A program made the translations under genes and the position numbers. From positions 21,767 to 85,766 of the forward strand of contig DUZX01000012.1 in assembly GCA_013349325.1 (NCBI GenBank): 64,000 bases of DNA, written 5' to 3'. This DNA comes from Desulfuromonadales bacterium (lineage in GTDB: Bacteria > Desulfobacterota > Desulfuromonadia > Geobacterales > Pseudopelobacteraceae). Below, one piece after another: positions 44,628 to 54,804 of the stretch. The first letter of the stretch is position 1. Each line of letters starts with the position of its first letter. The notes beneath the pieces were generated by a model. That model was not told the DNA's origin. It saw only the letters and a list, made by a program, of their open reading frames with translations, and searched no databases.

Positions 44628-46196
44628 TTACGAGGGGTACGGATTTTCGGGCTGACTGACCGGCTGATTTTCCGGCTGTCTGACCGGTTTGTAGCTGATC
44701 GGTGTGCGGTTCTTGACGGCAAAAACCTCAATGCCGGCTTTACTTTCGAGCGGACAGACGTTTTCGCAGATGCCGCAACCGTTGCAGATGTCTTCAACCA
44801 GATAGGGTTCCTTGACGATGCGCGGGAGACCATCCAGCCCGACGGTCGGAACCTCGCGTGAGCGGATGGCCTTCTCCGGAATCGGGCAATGCTCTTCACA
44901 GACGATACAGTCGATCTTGCGGGCGAACGGCAGGCAGTGGTTTTTGTCGAAGACCGCTTTGCCGATCACCTCGCGCCGTTTGGACTCCACCAGCAATGAT
45001 GGAATCGCCCCGGTCGGACAGACCTGGCCGCAGAGCGTACAGTTGTACTCGCAATACCCCAGTCGCGGTATCAGCAGCGGCGTATAAAAACCTTCCAGAC
45101 CGGCCTGATAGGCGGCCGGGTAGAGGGCGTTCTTCAGGCAAACCTTCATGCACTCACCACAGCGAACACATTTTTTCAAAAATTCATCCTCACTGCGTAC
45201 TCCGGGCGGCCTGAGCAGTTTCGATTCCTTTTCGGGCGACCGAAAACGGGCCGGGATCGCCAGCATAAGTCCGGCCGCCATGCCACCCAACAAGACCCTG
45301 CGCTCCGGCCGCAGTGGACCGGCCCTCTTCAGGGTCAATTTCGGGCGGAATGAAATCCGACCGTGCGGACAGCCATCCTGACAATCCAGACAGAGTACGC
45401 ACTCTTCCTTATCCAGATGACCCTGCCGGAAACTGGTCGGGCATATGTCACGACAGACACCACAATCGGCGCACAGACCGGTCGGCGTTCTGCGGAGCAG
45501 AGAAAAACGCGCCAACCATCCCAGCAGCGTACCGAGCGGGCAGAGGGTGCGGCACCAGGTGCGCGTCTCGAAACGTTCCAGAGCGATCACGGCCAGCAGG
45601 ATCATGCCCGAGAGCAACGCCAGCGGATAGAGGGCGTCACGAAAGGGGAGCATATTATCTCTGATCAGATTGTAGGCCGGCGCCAGCGTATCGCGACGTT
45701 CTCCGATCAGACCGTACAGCGAGACCCACCCGGAACGGGAAACCAACCCCAAGAGCGGATGGAGCAGAAACGTCAGGCCGCGCAACAGGATGGCGATTGG
45801 ATCGAAGAGTCCGCTCACATTGAGATTAAACAAAGATGCCGTCAGGAGCGGCAGCAGCAGCCAGTATTTGGTATTCCCCTGCAGAATTCTGAGTGGAGCC
45901 GTTTTACGAATGCGGGTGCTCACCAGATCGAGAATCGTTCCCAGCGGGCAGATCCAGCCACAGAAAAAACGACCCAGAATCAGCGTTGCCAAGGTCATCA
46001 GCAGCGCCGGCAGCAGCAGCCAGCTCCAGGATTTGGCCGCCAGCAGATAGCTGAAGAGTACCAATGGATTAACCCGGAAGAAGGTATTCACGGCTGCGTT
46101 GATCTCGTCGCGACCGCGATACTCGGTCTGCATGAACAGGATCAGAAACAGCGCCAGAAAGAGCAGCTGGCAGATGCGGGCCGGAGTCCGTTTCAT
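44628..46196 (-). CDS. Membrane polyferredoxin (NapH/NapG-like fusion)
   Basis: A 522 aa protein: an N-terminal NapH-like membrane part with several helices and the motifs GWICPLGTILDL and RTLCPLGTLLGW, then many ferredoxin cysteine motifs (CADCGVCRDICP, CVLCLDCQDGCP, CVRCGECMKVC, CTLCGQVCP, CIVCEEHCP, CNGCGICENVCP). It should pass electrons from the quinone pool or membrane to a partner. The specific acceptor is unknown. The start at 46196 follows the DUF362 stop codon by 4 bp, while the frame upstream of it overlaps that gene. It is paired with a Tat-exported DUF362 protein, a common association in anaerobes. Confidence 0.82.
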   Translation of the reverse strand: MKRTPARICQLLFLALFLILFMQTEYRGRDEINAAVNTFFRVNPLVLFSYLLAAKSWSWLLLPALLMTLATLILGRFFCGWICPLGTILDLVSTRIRKTAPLRILQGNTKYWLLLPLLTASLFNLNVSGLFDPIAILLRGLTFLLHPLLGLVSRSGWVSLYGLIGERRDTLAPAYNLIRDNMLPFRDALYPLALLSGMILLAVIALERFETRTWCRTLCPLGTLLGWLARFSLLRRTPTGLCADCGVCRDICPTSFRQGHLDKEECVLCLDCQDGCPHGRISFRPKLTLKRAGPLRPERRVLLGGMAAGLMLAIPARFRSPEKESKLLRPPGVRSEDEFLKKCVRCGECMKVCLKNALYPAAYQAGLEGFYTPLLIPRLGYCEYNCTLCGQVCPTGAIPSLLVESKRREVIGKAVFDKNHCLPFARKIDCIVCEEHCPIPEKAIRSREVPTVGLDGLPRIVKEPYLVEDICNGCGICENVCPLESKAGIEVFAVKNRTPISYKPVRQPENQPVSQPENPYPS

Positions 46197-46200
46197 TCGG

Positions 46201-47085
46201 TCACGCCCTGAAAACCCTGATTTTACTGAGATCCATCTCACCCAATCCCCGTTTGTGGGCCGCCACGGTTACAGCAATATCGCTCGGTTTCAGACCGAAC
46301 AGCGTGGTTGCAAAGGCATCGGCTGCGACCACATCAACCGAGGCGATCACCTTGTTGAGTACCTTCACATCAGCAATATTGCCCCCCTGCGGACCATGAT
46401 TCGTCAGGATGCGGGTCGCATCGATAATCGTCAGATGACTCTTGAAATGGGCATTCACGTCAGCCAGAGCGACTTCAAGATCACGGTGGATATAGCCGCG
46501 TTTGCCCCCCATGATACCCATGATGTTTTTCAGCCCGAGCGTCAGTTTGGAGAGCCCGTGATGTTTGGCCACCGGCACGTTGATATAGACATCGGCCGTC
46601 AGGGCTTCATCGTACAGCTCCCACTCCTTAAGAAACTGGCCATTCAGGGTCACCTTGCTGAAGCGCTCCGTTTCAATCTGTTTGCAGTCAACATTTTTAA
46701 GTCCCTTGAGGGCGTTCTCAATGCCGCTGTTGACATAGCAGCGCCGTGCGTCGTTGCAGGTGTTGTCGAAGACCTTGACTTTTTTGGCGCCGGCCGCCAG
46801 ACATTCCTCCACAACCGCCCGCACCACCAACGGATGAGTATTGGCGGCCAGTTCCACGGAGCGGTCCCACCCCATATTGGGCTTGACGACGACAACATTG
46901 CCCGGCTTGACAAATTTTTTGATGCCCCCCAGTGCGTTGATCGCCTTGCGGGTAATGGCAGCATAGTCGCTCCCTTCCGCCACAACGACCAGCGGCTGTT
47001 CTCTGGCTGCCAATGCTTTCCTGATCAGTATCGGTGCCAGCAGTGATGCTGCACCACTCGCTTTTAGAAAGGTTCGTCTGTCCAT
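46201..47085 (-). CDS. Tat-exported DUF362 domain protein
   Basis: A 294 aa protein with a Tat signal (DRRTFLKASGAASLLAPIL). The rest is the DUF362 domain: KPNMGWDRS, VFDNTCNDA, PVAKHHGLSKLTLGLKNIMG and IIDATRILTNHGPQGG. DUF362 proteins occur with polyferredoxins and lack a firmly known function. Being Tat-dependent, it is likely folded, perhaps with a metal cofactor, in the cytoplasm before export. The TatC in this window is the obvious translocase. The gene immediately downstream is the polyferredoxin, so the pair is probably an electron-transfer module. Confidence 0.8.
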   Translation of the reverse strand: MDRRTFLKASGAASLLAPILIRKALAAREQPLVVVAEGSDYAAITRKAINALGGIKKFVKPGNVVVVKPNMGWDRSVELAANTHPLVVRAVVEECLAAGAKKVKVFDNTCNDARRCYVNSGIENALKGLKNVDCKQIETERFSKVTLNGQFLKEWELYDEALTADVYINVPVAKHHGLSKLTLGLKNIMGIMGGKRGYIHRDLEVALADVNAHFKSHLTIIDATRILTNHGPQGGNIADVKVLNKVIASVDVVAADAFATTLFGLKPSDIAVTVAAHKRGLGEMDLSKIRVFRA

Positions 47086-47172
47086 AGCTACCTCCGGATG
47101 GGATATGGTTGCTGATTCGCGTTACAGTGTACGGAACTGGCAGTTTTTTTCAAGTGCTAACTCTCTTTGATG

Positions 47173-47218
47173 TTGACATCCCCACTCCAAACATATATTT
47201 AAGAATGAACGTTCATTC
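47173..47218 (+). promoter_or_regulatory. Promoter and 16-bp palindromic operator of the tetR-RND operon
   Basis: TTGACA (47173-47178) with a TATATT/TATTTA -10 region about 15-17 bp later. A perfect 16-bp palindrome (gaatgaac/gttcattc, 47203-47218) sits at the expected transcription start. Such palindromes are typical TetR/AcrR binding sites, so repression of the following regulator and pump genes is likely. Confidence 0.7.
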
Positions 47219-47237
47219 CGGACAATGGGAGTTGATC

Positions 47238-47813
47238 ATGACCAAGCCTGACAAGCGTGAAGAGATTAGCCGTGCCGCACTGGAACTTATCGCCGAAAAC
47301 GGCTTCCACGGCGCTCCGATGGCGATGATTGCCGATAAGGCCGGGGTGGGAGCGGGAACCATCTATCGCTATTTTGAAAACAAGGATGTCCTGATCACCG
47401 AACTCTACCAGGATCTTGAAGAGCGCATGTACCCCTGTATTCAGGAAGGATACTCCACCGACAAACCGATTCGGGAGCGTTTCATCCACCTTGGCACAGC
47501 ATTGCTGCGCTATTTCATCGAATACCCGCTTGACTTCCGCTACCTGGAACAGTTCCACAATTCCCCCTATGGCACAGATTATCGGCGAGATAAAATCCTG
47601 GGCGACAAAGAGGAGTGCCACGTTTTTCGGGATCTTTTTGAAGAAGGGATTGCCCGACAGGAGATGAAGAATTTGCCGTTAGTGATCATGTTTTCACTGG
47701 CCTTCGGACCGATCCTGACGGTGGCACGCGATCAGATTCTCGGATTTGTCTCACTGGACCAGGTGTTGATCACCAGGAGCATTGAGGCGTGCTGGGACGG
47801 AGTAAAACGATAA
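47238..47813 (+). CDS. TetR/AcrR family regulator
   Basis: A 191 aa repressor. The N-terminal HTH (ISRAALELIAENGFHGAPMAMIADKAGVGAGTIYRYFENKD) is typical, with a helical ligand-binding C-terminal domain. The start is the ATG at 47238 with GGGAG seven bases upstream; ORF extensions to 47205 or beyond would overlap the operator. It lies directly upstream of the RND efflux genes on the same strand and likely represses them and itself. The inducing compound is unknown. Confidence 0.88.
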   Translation: MTKPDKREEISRAALELIAENGFHGAPMAMIADKAGVGAGTIYRYFENKDVLITELYQDLEERMYPCIQEGYSTDKPIRERFIHLGTALLRYFIEYPLDFRYLEQFHNSPYGTDYRRDKILGDKEECHVFRDLFEEGIARQEMKNLPLVIMFSLAFGPILTVARDQILGFVSLDQVLITRSIEACWDGVKR

Positions 47814-47848
47814 TTACATTAGCTGATACCACACTCTCAGAGGTGCCT

Positions 47849-49042
47849 ATGAAATTCATGAACAGATCAACAGTATGTGTCGTCGGAATCTTTGCCGTAA
47901 GCCTGCTGGCAACATCCTGCAGCAAGCCTCCTCAGCCGCCGCCCAAAGCGGGTCCGCCGGAGGTTGGAGTTATGACTATCACGCAAGGGCGAGTCGCCCT
48001 GACCACAGAATTACCCGGCCGAACAGTGCCGCAGCTGATCGCTGAAGTACGCCCCCAGGTCGGCGGCATCATCAAAAAACGTCTTTATACCGAAGGTTCG
48101 GATGTCAAGGCGGGACAACTGCTCTACCAGATTGACCCCGCCGCGTACGAAGCAACCTACGCCAGCGCCCAGGCCGCTCAGGCCCGTGCAGAAGCCAACC
48201 TCTTTGCGGTGCGCTTGAAAGCGGGTCGCTATCAGGATCTTGTCAGGATCAAGGCGGTCAGCCAGCAGGACAATGATGATATCCAGGCCTCACTCAAGCA
48301 GGCCGAAGCGGATGTCGCCGCAGCAAAGGCTGCTCTGGAGAGTGCGCGGATCAACCTGGCCTACACCCGGATATCGGCTCCCATTTCCGGGAGAATCGGA
48401 CGCTCAACCGTAACCGACGGTGCCCTTGTGACTGCCAGCCAGCCAACTGCACTGGCAACGATCCAGCAGTTGAACTCTATGTACGTGGATGTAACCCAGT
48501 CAACTGCCGAACTATTGAAACTGAAACAGAATCTGGCCAGCGGCTTCGTGAAAAAAGGGGACTCCGCCAAGGCTAAAGTCAAGCTGCTCTTAGAAGATGG
48601 CAGCGCGTATCCGACGCCGGGAATCATGAAGTTTTCCGAGGCAACGGTAGACCAGAGCACCGGCTCCGTAACGCTGCGGGCGCTGTTTTCCAATCCGAAT
48701 CAGACCCTACTGCCGGGCATGTTTGTCCGTGCGGTTGTCGAAGAAGGGGTCAGCGAATCAGCGATACTGGTGCCGCAGCGCGGTGTGACCCGCAATCCGA
48801 AAGGAGATGCGGTGGTCATGACCGTTGGAACAGAAGAAAAGGTTGAGCCGCGACCGATCAAAGTGATCAGGACAGTGGGTGACAGCTGGCTGGTCAGTGA
48901 AGGCTTGAAAGCGGGCGATCGAGTTATTCTGGAAGGGCTACAGAAGGCCAGGCCGGGAACAGTGGTAAAAGCGGTACCGTTTGGGAGTAAACCGGCGGCG
49001 CCAACAGCTGGTGCGCCACAACCGGCAGCAGCTAAAAAATAA
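47849..49042 (+). CDS. RND efflux periplasmic adaptor lipoprotein (AcrA/MexA-like)
   Basis: A 397 aa membrane fusion protein with lipobox LLATSC near residue 26. The lipoyl half motifs VRPQVGGIIKKRLYTEGSDVKAGQLLYQIDP and YTRISAPISGRIGRS flank a helical hairpin with AQAAQARAEANL. Barrel and membrane-proximal domains follow, with ALVPQRGV-type VPQRGVTRNPKGDAVV. The Ala/Pro-rich tail is low complexity. It joins the inner-membrane pump to the outer-membrane channel. The ATG at 47849 has AGAGG six bases upstream. Confidence 0.92.
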   Translation: MKFMNRSTVCVVGIFAVSLLATSCSKPPQPPPKAGPPEVGVMTITQGRVALTTELPGRTVPQLIAEVRPQVGGIIKKRLYTEGSDVKAGQLLYQIDPAAYEATYASAQAAQARAEANLFAVRLKAGRYQDLVRIKAVSQQDNDDIQASLKQAEADVAAAKAALESARINLAYTRISAPISGRIGRSTVTDGALVTASQPTALATIQQLNSMYVDVTQSTAELLKLKQNLASGFVKKGDSAKAKVKLLLEDGSAYPTPGIMKFSEATVDQSTGSVTLRALFSNPNQTLLPGMFVRAVVEEGVSESAILVPQRGVTRNPKGDAVVMTVGTEEKVEPRPIKVIRTVGDSWLVSEGLKAGDRVILEGLQKARPGTVVKAVPFGSKPAAPTAGAPQPAAAKK

Positions 49043-49111
49043 TTATCAAGAGTCAGTATTCAGAATTCTGTCTCCTGAATTCTGTCTTCTGTAACATAAG
49101 GAGCTCTCTCC
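49043..49111. repeat. Interspersed repeat in the RND operon gap
   Basis: The gap between the adaptor and pump genes carries tcagaattctgtctcctgaa-type units. An 18-base segment at 49075-49092 is the reverse complement of 25620-25637 in the hdr-flx operon. Confidence 0.6.
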
Positions 49112-52100
49112 ATGCCTACTTTTTTCATTAATCGCCCGATCTTCGCCTGGGTGATCGCCATCATGGTCATGCTGGCCGGCCTGCTGTCGATCAAGAAGCT
49201 GCCGGTTTCCCAGTATCCACCAATCGCACCGCCGCAGATCGCCATCAATGCCACCTATCCGGGCGCCTCAGCCCAGACCGTGCAGGATACGGTTACCCAG
49301 GTCATTGAGCAGAAGCTGAACGGCATCGATAATCTGATCTACATGTCATCGACGAGTGATTCGGCCGGCGCGGTCAGTATTACGCTAACTTTCAAGGCCG
49401 GCACCGATCCCAACATCGCCCAGGTACAGGTGCAGAACAAGCTACAGCTGGCCGTACCGCTGCTGCCTCAGATCGTGCAGCGCTCGGGGATCCAGGTCGT
49501 CAAATCCACCAGAAATTTTTTGCTGATCGTTGGCCTGGTATCGGAAGACGGCTCCATGGACCGCAACAGCCTGACCGACTACATGGTTTCAAATGTCCAG
49601 GATATCGTCAGCCGTCTGGCGGGGGTCGGCGAACTGCAGCTGTTCGGCACCCAGAATGCCATGCGCATCTGGCTGAATCCGTCGCGGCTGAACAACTACC
49701 ACCTGACCTCGAACGATGTCATCACCGCCCTACAGTCGCAGAATGTCCAGGTCTCCGCCGGACAGTTCGGCGGTACTCCCGCCAATCAGGGTCAGCAGCT
49801 GAATGCCACCATCAATGCCCGCACGCTGCTCCAGAATGCTGAGCAGTTCGATGCCATCATCCTGCGGACCAATCCTGATGGTTCCACGGTCAAACTCAAG
49901 GATGTGGCCGAAAGCAGGATCGGCACCGAAAACTACGACATTCAGTCGTACTACAACGGCAAACCGCTGGGCGGCATGGCCATACGTCTGGCGGCAGGAG
50001 CCAACGCCCTGGAAACCGGCAATCGGGTCAAAGCAAAGATGGCGGAGCTGGAGAAATATTTCCCGGCCGGCATGAAGGTGGTCTACCCCTACGACACCAC
50101 CCCCTTTGTCAAAATCTCCATTGAAGAGGTTGTTCACACCCTGGTTGAAGCGGTCTTTCTGGTCTTCGTCATCATGTTCCTCTTTCTGCAGAACATCCGC
50201 GCAACTCTGATTCCAACCATTGCGGTACCGGTCGTCTTACTGGGTACCATGGGGGTCCTGGCGGCCTGCGGCTTCTCTATCAATACGCTGACCATGTTCG
50301 CCCTGGTTATTGTTATCGGTCTGCTGGTGGATGACGCGATCGTTGTGGTCGAAAACGTGGAACGCATCATGACCGAGGAGGGTCTGCCACCCAAGGAGGC
50401 GACCATCAAATCTATGGGGCAGATCACCAGCGCCCTGTGGGGTATCGCCACCGTTCTGACGGCGGTCTTCCTGCCGATGGCCTTCTTTCCCGGCTCTACC
50501 GGCATCATCTACCGCCAGTTTTCCATTACCATCATCTCCGCCATGATCCTGTCAGTTCTGGTAGCCATGATACTGACTCCGGCCCTCTGCGCAACCTTGC
50601 TCAAGCCGGTTACCAAGGGACATCATGCCGGTGAGAGCGGCTGGTTTGCCGGTTTCTTCCGTTACTTCAACCGCGCTTTTGAATTCTGTCGGCACAATTA
50701 TGAAAGGATCGTCGGTCGCTCATTCGGCAAGCCGGTGCGCTATCTGGTGGTCTACAGCGCCATTGTGGCTGCCATGGTATTCTTTTTCCTGAATCTGCCG
50801 ACATCGTTCCTCCCGGATGAGGATCAGGGTTTCATTATCTGTCAGGTTCAGCTGCCGGCCGGGGCCACCCAGGAACGGACCATCGCGGTAATACGACAGC
50901 TGGAACAGCATTTTCTGGAGAAGGAATCCAAAACAGTGCAAGGGGTCATCACCGTGGCCGGATTCAGTTTTGCCGGCCGTGGACAGAATATGGGGCTGGC
51001 CTTTGTCAGACTCAAACACTGGGATCTTCGCAAGACGCCCGACATGAAGGCGTCGGCCGTGGCCGGTCGGGCCATGGGGGCCTTCTCACAGTTCAGGGAC
51101 GGTCTGGCCTTCGCGTTTTCACCGCCGGCGGTGCTGGAACTGGGCGTTGCCAACGGATTCGATCTGCAGCTGCAGGATCGCGGTGGCTTGGGGCATGAAA
51201 AACTGATGGAGGCGCGTAACCAGCTGTTGGGCATGGCCATGAAGAACCCCAAACTCAAAGCTGTGCGCCCCAATGGCCAGGACGATTCACCCCAGTTCAA
51301 GCTTGACATTGATGATGTCCGGGCCGGAGCCATGGGGATTTCGCAGACCGATATCAACACGGTACTGGCTACTGCCTGGGGAAGTACCTACGTTAATGAC
51401 TTCATCCAGAACGGACGGGTCAAGAAGGTCTATCTGCAATCCGACCCCCGTTACCGCATGCTGCCGGAGGACATCAACCGCTGGTACGTCAGTAATAAAA
51501 AAGGGGAGATGATACCATTCTCAGCTTTTGCCACCGCCCGCTGGCAGTTCGGCTCACCCCGTCTTGAACGCTACAACGGCATTCCATCGGTTGAAATTCT
51601 GGGACAGGCCGCGCCCGGAATCAGTACCGGCGAAGCCATGGAAGAAGTGGAAAGGATGGCCGCTCAACTGCCGGCCGGGATCGGCTATGAATGGACAGGT
51701 CTCTCCTACGAAGAAAGGAACGCCGGGGCACAGGCGCCGGTGCTGTATGCCATTTCGCTTTTGGTGGTATTTCTTTCCGTAGCGGCACTGTATGAGAGTT
51801 GGACCATCCCGTTCGTCAACCTGCTGATGCTGCCGCTGGGACTGGTCGGGGCCGTCGTCGCTGTCAAGCTGCGCATGTTCCCCAACGACGTCTATCTTCA
51901 GATAGGGTTGCTGACAACCATTGGTCTTTCAACCAAGAACGCCATTCTGATCATCCAGTTCATCAAAGAGCAGATGCACCAGGGGCATGATCTGGTTGAG
52001 GCAACACTGTCAGCGGTCAAGATTCGACTTCGTCCGGTCATAATGACGTCGCTGGCGTTCTTCTTCGGCACCCTGCCGCTGGCACTGACCAAGGGAGCCG

Positions 52101-52273
52101 GTGCCGCCGCCCAGAACGCCATCGGCACAGCCGTTACCGGCGGCTTGCTCTCGGCCACCTTCATCGACCTGATTTTTATTCCGTTTTTCTTCGTGCTGGT
52201 ATCGCGACTGTTTGCCAAAAAGAAGGTTCCCGTCGCTGCCCATGTCGCCGGTAGCTCCCCGGAGGTACACTGA
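49112..52273 (+). CDS. RND multidrug efflux permease (HAE1, AcrB-like)
   Basis: A 1053 aa inner-membrane proton antiporter of the HAE1 type. N-terminal [27 protein letters not shown], twelve predicted helices, two large periplasmic loops, and family motifs such as [20 protein letters not shown] (TM4 with the Asp pair), [14 protein letters not shown] and [16 protein letters not shown] (TM10 Lys). It exports lipophilic compounds; substrates are unknown. The ATG has AGGAG eight bases upstream. It is the central gene of the TetR-adaptor-pump-channel unit. Confidence 0.95.
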   Translation: MPTFFINRPIFAWVIAIMVMLAGLLSIKKLPVSQYPPIAPPQIAINATYPGASAQTVQDTVTQVIEQKLNGIDNLIYMSSTSDSAGAVSITLTFKAGTDPNIAQVQVQNKLQLAVPLLPQIVQRSGIQVVKSTRNFLLIVGLVSEDGSMDRNSLTDYMVSNVQDIVSRLAGVGELQLFGTQNAMRIWLNPSRLNNYHLTSNDVITALQSQNVQVSAGQFGGTPANQGQQLNATINARTLLQNAEQFDAIILRTNPDGSTVKLKDVAESRIGTENYDIQSYYNGKPLGGMAIRLAAGANALETGNRVKAKMAELEKYFPAGMKVVYPYDTTPFVKISIEEVVHTLVEAVFLVFVIMFLFLQNIRATLIPTIAVPVVLLGTMGVLAACGFSINTLTMFALVIVIGLLVDDAIVVVENVERIMTEEGLPPKEATIKSMGQITSALWGIATVLTAVFLPMAFFPGSTGIIYRQFSITIISAMILSVLVAMILTPALCATLLKPVTKGHHAGESGWFAGFFRYFNRAFEFCRHNYERIVGRSFGKPVRYLVVYSAIVAAMVFFFLNLPTSFLPDEDQGFIICQVQLPAGATQERTIAVIRQLEQHFLEKESKTVQGVITVAGFSFAGRGQNMGLAFVRLKHWDLRKTPDMKASAVAGRAMGAFSQFRDGLAFAFSPPAVLELGVANGFDLQLQDRGGLGHEKLMEARNQLLGMAMKNPKLKAVRPNGQDDSPQFKLDIDDVRAGAMGISQTDINTVLATAWGSTYVNDFIQNGRVKKVYLQSDPRYRMLPEDINRWYVSNKKGEMIPFSAFATARWQFGSPRLERYNGIPSVEILGQAAPGISTGEAMEEVERMAAQLPAGIGYEWTGLSYEERNAGAQAPVLYAISLLVVFLSVAALYESWTIPFVNLLMLPLGLVGAVVAVKLRMFPNDVYLQIGLLTTIGLSTKNAILIIQFIKEQMHQGHDLVEATLSAVKIRLRPVIMTSLAFFFGTLPLALTKGAGAAAQNAIGTAVTGGLLSATFIDLIFIPFFFVLVSRLFAKKKVPVAAHVAGSSPEVH

Positions 52274-52274
52274 T

Positions 52275-53732
52275 ATGAAATCGCATTTGCTCTGTGTTTC
52301 AATACTGTTGTATAGCATCACGTCTTTAACCGGCTGCGCAAGCATGGCTCCCACGTATGCCCAGCCGACTTCGCCGGTTCCGGCTGTCTGGCCGAGCGGA
52401 CCGGCTTATAAGGTTGAAGCCGCCACTCCGGTCGGCAAAAAGGTTACCGACATCCCCTGGCGGGAGTTTTTTGTCGATCCGCAGCTACAGAAGCTGATTG
52501 CTCTGGCTCTCGAGAATAACCGCGACCTGCGGGTTGCGGCCCTGAACATCGAGCGTTCACAAGCCTTATACCAGATCAAACGTGCCGATCTGCTGCCGAA
52601 GGTTGATGCAAACGCCGGTGCAGGTTTCCAGAGGATTGCCGAAACCCTCTCCGGTAAAGATCGGGCCATAACAACCGAGCAATATACCGTCGGCCTCGGC
52701 GTCAGCTCCTACGAGCTGGATATGTTCGGGCGGGTGCGCAGTCTTAAGGATCAAGCCCTGGAACAGTTTCTGGCCACGGAACAGGCGCACCGCAGTGTAC
52801 AGATCAGCCTTGTTTCGCAGGTTGCCTCCACGTATCTGACACTTGTGGCCGACCGCGAACGCCTGAAGTTGGCCAATGAGACGCTGCTCAACCAACAGGA
52901 GTCGTACAAACTCACCAAAAGTCGATCTGATGCCGGTATTATCTCATCTTTAACCGTCTTTCAGGCACAGACCACGGTTGATGCGGCACGGGTGGATATC
53001 GCCCGCTACACGGCGCTGGTGGCACTTGATGAAAACGCCCTGAGTCTGGTCGTTGGTACGCAGCTGACTCCGGAGCTGGTACCGACATCGCTCTCCGATT
53101 CGACAACGTACCTCACGGAGCTCACCCCCGGCCTGCCGTCAGATGTACTGCTGGTGCGCCCCGACATTCTTCAGGCTGAAGCTGCATTAAAAGGGGCCAA
53201 CGCCACTATCGGTGCCGCGCGGGCAGCGTTTTTTCCTCGCATCAGCCTGGTTTCAAACGTCGGCTTTGGTAGCGATGACCTGACAGCTCTCTTCAAGCCC
53301 GGATCATTTGCCTGGAAATTTGCGCCACAGATCACCCTGCCGATCTTCGATGGCGGCAGCAATCGCGCCAATCAGAGCGTGGCCGAATCCGACAGGAATA
53401 TCGCCGTTGCCCGTTACGAGCAGGCGATTCAGGTTGCTTTCCGCGAAGTGGCTGATGCTCTGGCACAACGGGGGACTATTGACAGTCAGCTGAGCGCCCA
53501 GCAATCGTTCACCGACGCGATAGCTTCGAGTTACAAACTCTCACAGGCGCGCTTTGATGCGGGGGTGGATAGTTATCTGACGGTGCTGGACTCACAACGT
53601 TCGCTGTATGCTGCCCGACAGGCGCTGATCAGCACGCGTCTGGCCCGGCTTTCCAGTCAGGTAACGCTCTACAAGGTGCTTGGCGGTGGTGTGGATGGGC
53701 GTGCCGAAGGGAATGCAAAAGAGAAACGATAG
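52275..53732 (+). CDS. RND efflux outer membrane lipoprotein (OprM/NodT-like)
   Basis: A 485 aa TolC-superfamily channel with lipobox SLTGCAS near residue 16. It has two repeated outer membrane efflux domains with long helical regions (ALENNRDLRVAALNIERSQ, VDSYLTVLDSQRSLYAARQ) and the family motif RPDILQAEAALKGANA. The ATG at 52275 begins one base after the pump stop codon with GGAGG about nine bases upstream. It forms the exit duct of the tripartite pump. Confidence 0.93.
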   Translation: MKSHLLCVSILLYSITSLTGCASMAPTYAQPTSPVPAVWPSGPAYKVEAATPVGKKVTDIPWREFFVDPQLQKLIALALENNRDLRVAALNIERSQALYQIKRADLLPKVDANAGAGFQRIAETLSGKDRAITTEQYTVGLGVSSYELDMFGRVRSLKDQALEQFLATEQAHRSVQISLVSQVASTYLTLVADRERLKLANETLLNQQESYKLTKSRSDAGIISSLTVFQAQTTVDAARVDIARYTALVALDENALSLVVGTQLTPELVPTSLSDSTTYLTELTPGLPSDVLLVRPDILQAEAALKGANATIGAARAAFFPRISLVSNVGFGSDDLTALFKPGSFAWKFAPQITLPIFDGGSNRANQSVAESDRNIAVARYEQAIQVAFREVADALAQRGTIDSQLSAQQSFTDAIASSYKLSQARFDAGVDSYLTVLDSQRSLYAARQALISTRLARLSSQVTLYKVLGGGVDGRAEGNAKEKR

Positions 53733-53751
53733 CGGCAGGCGGGAGAGGATA

Positions 53752-54051
53752 TTACGCTACGGAGGTTTGTTCAGGTGACCTGTCTGGCGCCTTCGTCGCG
53801 GCTTTGATGATATCATCGGCTTCTTGAGGTGTAATCCTGTCGATCTCAGCCTGGCTATACCCCAGGCTACAAAGATCCTTCTCATCCTGACGGGTTATCA
53901 TAAACTTAACCAGCACAGTCTTTGAAGCCTCTGTTGCACAGACTGTTTCTGCTTTGGCAGGCTCTTCCGGAAAAACCGCCTGCAGGATTGATACCGCCTG
54001 AGCATCGAAAAAAACGTATCCGGATTCAGGATTTTTATCATCTTCCATCAT
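53752..54051 (-). CDS. Hypothetical protein, 99 aa
   Basis: An acidic 99 aa protein converging on the RND operon. The N-terminal region is MEDDKNPESGYVFFDAQAVSILQAVFPEEPA; the middle has KTVLVKFMITRQDEKDLCSLGYSQAEIDRITPQEADDIIKA, a helical segment resembling small helical domains that end in a 'LGYS...I..IT' motif. No signal peptide. Two ATGs (54051, 54048) follow GAGGTGGCG. The function is unknown; it could be a small regulator or adaptor. Confidence 0.6.
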   Translation of the reverse strand: MMEDDKNPESGYVFFDAQAVSILQAVFPEEPAKAETVCATEASKTVLVKFMITRQDEKDLCSLGYSQAEIDRITPQEADDIIKAATKAPDRSPEQTSVA

Positions 54052-54402
54052 CGCCACCTCTTGTAAGACTACCGAGAGTGTACAAGCGTTCGTGGTAGTC
54101 AACGGCATCCAACGCTACATCATTTTCAAAAAACATAACAGATATTTGTTTTGAACCACGCCATCATCTTGCATCCCACTTTCCTCGTTTGGCATCCATC
54201 CCAACTCTCCTCTCAATCTCTCGTAGAAAGGGGACGATAGCGGACTTGAGGGCGTTCGGCCTCAGAAATAAATCGTATTAAAGTTGCGGCCTCCTGAAAA
54301 AAACATTTCCTTTAACGAGTCTTTAATATTCAGTGTGATATTGTCTGACTCGCAAGGGATTCTTCATATGAATTCCATATAACTTTAGACGAGGAGTCAG
54401 TC
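54052..54402. other. 351-bp intergenic region, no gene seen
   Basis: The region separates the divergent 99-aa and DUF5666-like genes. It holds no convincing reading frame, RNA or repeat. AT-rich stretches near 54300-54400 (for example ttgtct...tcatat with 17-bp spacing) may hold a promoter for the 54403 gene, but matches are weak. Confidence 0.5.
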
Positions 54403-54777
54403 ATGACAAGCAGATCACAAACAAAAACAGGATTGAAGATGGCGGCAAAAAGTACAGCAATTGTTGCAGGAATCGCTTTATCAGTCACTATCGGCGCCGG
54501 TCCGGTATTCTCCAGCAGTGACAGAGAGAGTGAAGGGTCTGAAAAGCACGAATCACAAAAGAGCGAAAGCAAATTGTATGGAACCGTGCAGAAAATCCCC
54601 GCTGACAGAGGAGGTTTATGGATCGTCAACGGACGTGAGATCAAGGTAACCGGTGAAACTCGCATTAAGGAAGAGTACGGCAAAGCTGTATCCGGTTCAT
54701 ACGTTGAAGTTGAAGGAACCAATACCGGCAAAGTCTTCACAGCTACCAAAATCGAAGTAAAACGCGCAAAAAAATAA
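54403..54777 (+). CDS. Exported DUF5666-like small protein
   Basis: A 124 aa protein with an N-terminal signal anchor (MAAKSTAIVAGIALSVTIGAGPVFS) and a Ser/Glu/Lys-rich segment. A small beta domain (LYGTVQKIPADRGGLWIVNGREIKVTGETRIKEEYGKAVSGSYVEVEG) matches the DUF5666 type, whose function is unknown. It precedes a cytochrome b561-type gene by 27 bp with a good ribosome binding site, and both could be controlled by the nearby two-component gene. Periplasmic location is predicted. Confidence 0.7.
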   Translation: MTSRSQTKTGLKMAAKSTAIVAGIALSVTIGAGPVFSSSDRESEGSEKHESQKSESKLYGTVQKIPADRGGLWIVNGREIKVTGETRIKEEYGKAVSGSYVEVEGTNTGKVFTATKIEVKRAKK

Positions 54778-54804
54778 CAATTATCGGGAGACTGAAGGCA
54801 GACC

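Noticed and set aside
44489..44899. 136-codon minus-strand frame between polyferredoxin and ABC genes
   Set aside because: It overlaps the polyferredoxin 3' end in another frame and the repeat-like gap; composition is Arg/Ser-rich.
45363..46211. 282-codon plus-strand frame opposite the polyferredoxin
   Set aside because: Gln/Arg-rich composition typical of an antisense frame; the opposite strand has many cysteine cluster motifs.
46099..47046. 315-codon plus-strand frame opposite the DUF362 gene
   Set aside because: The DUF362 protein has a Tat signal and family motifs; the plus frame is an antisense shadow.
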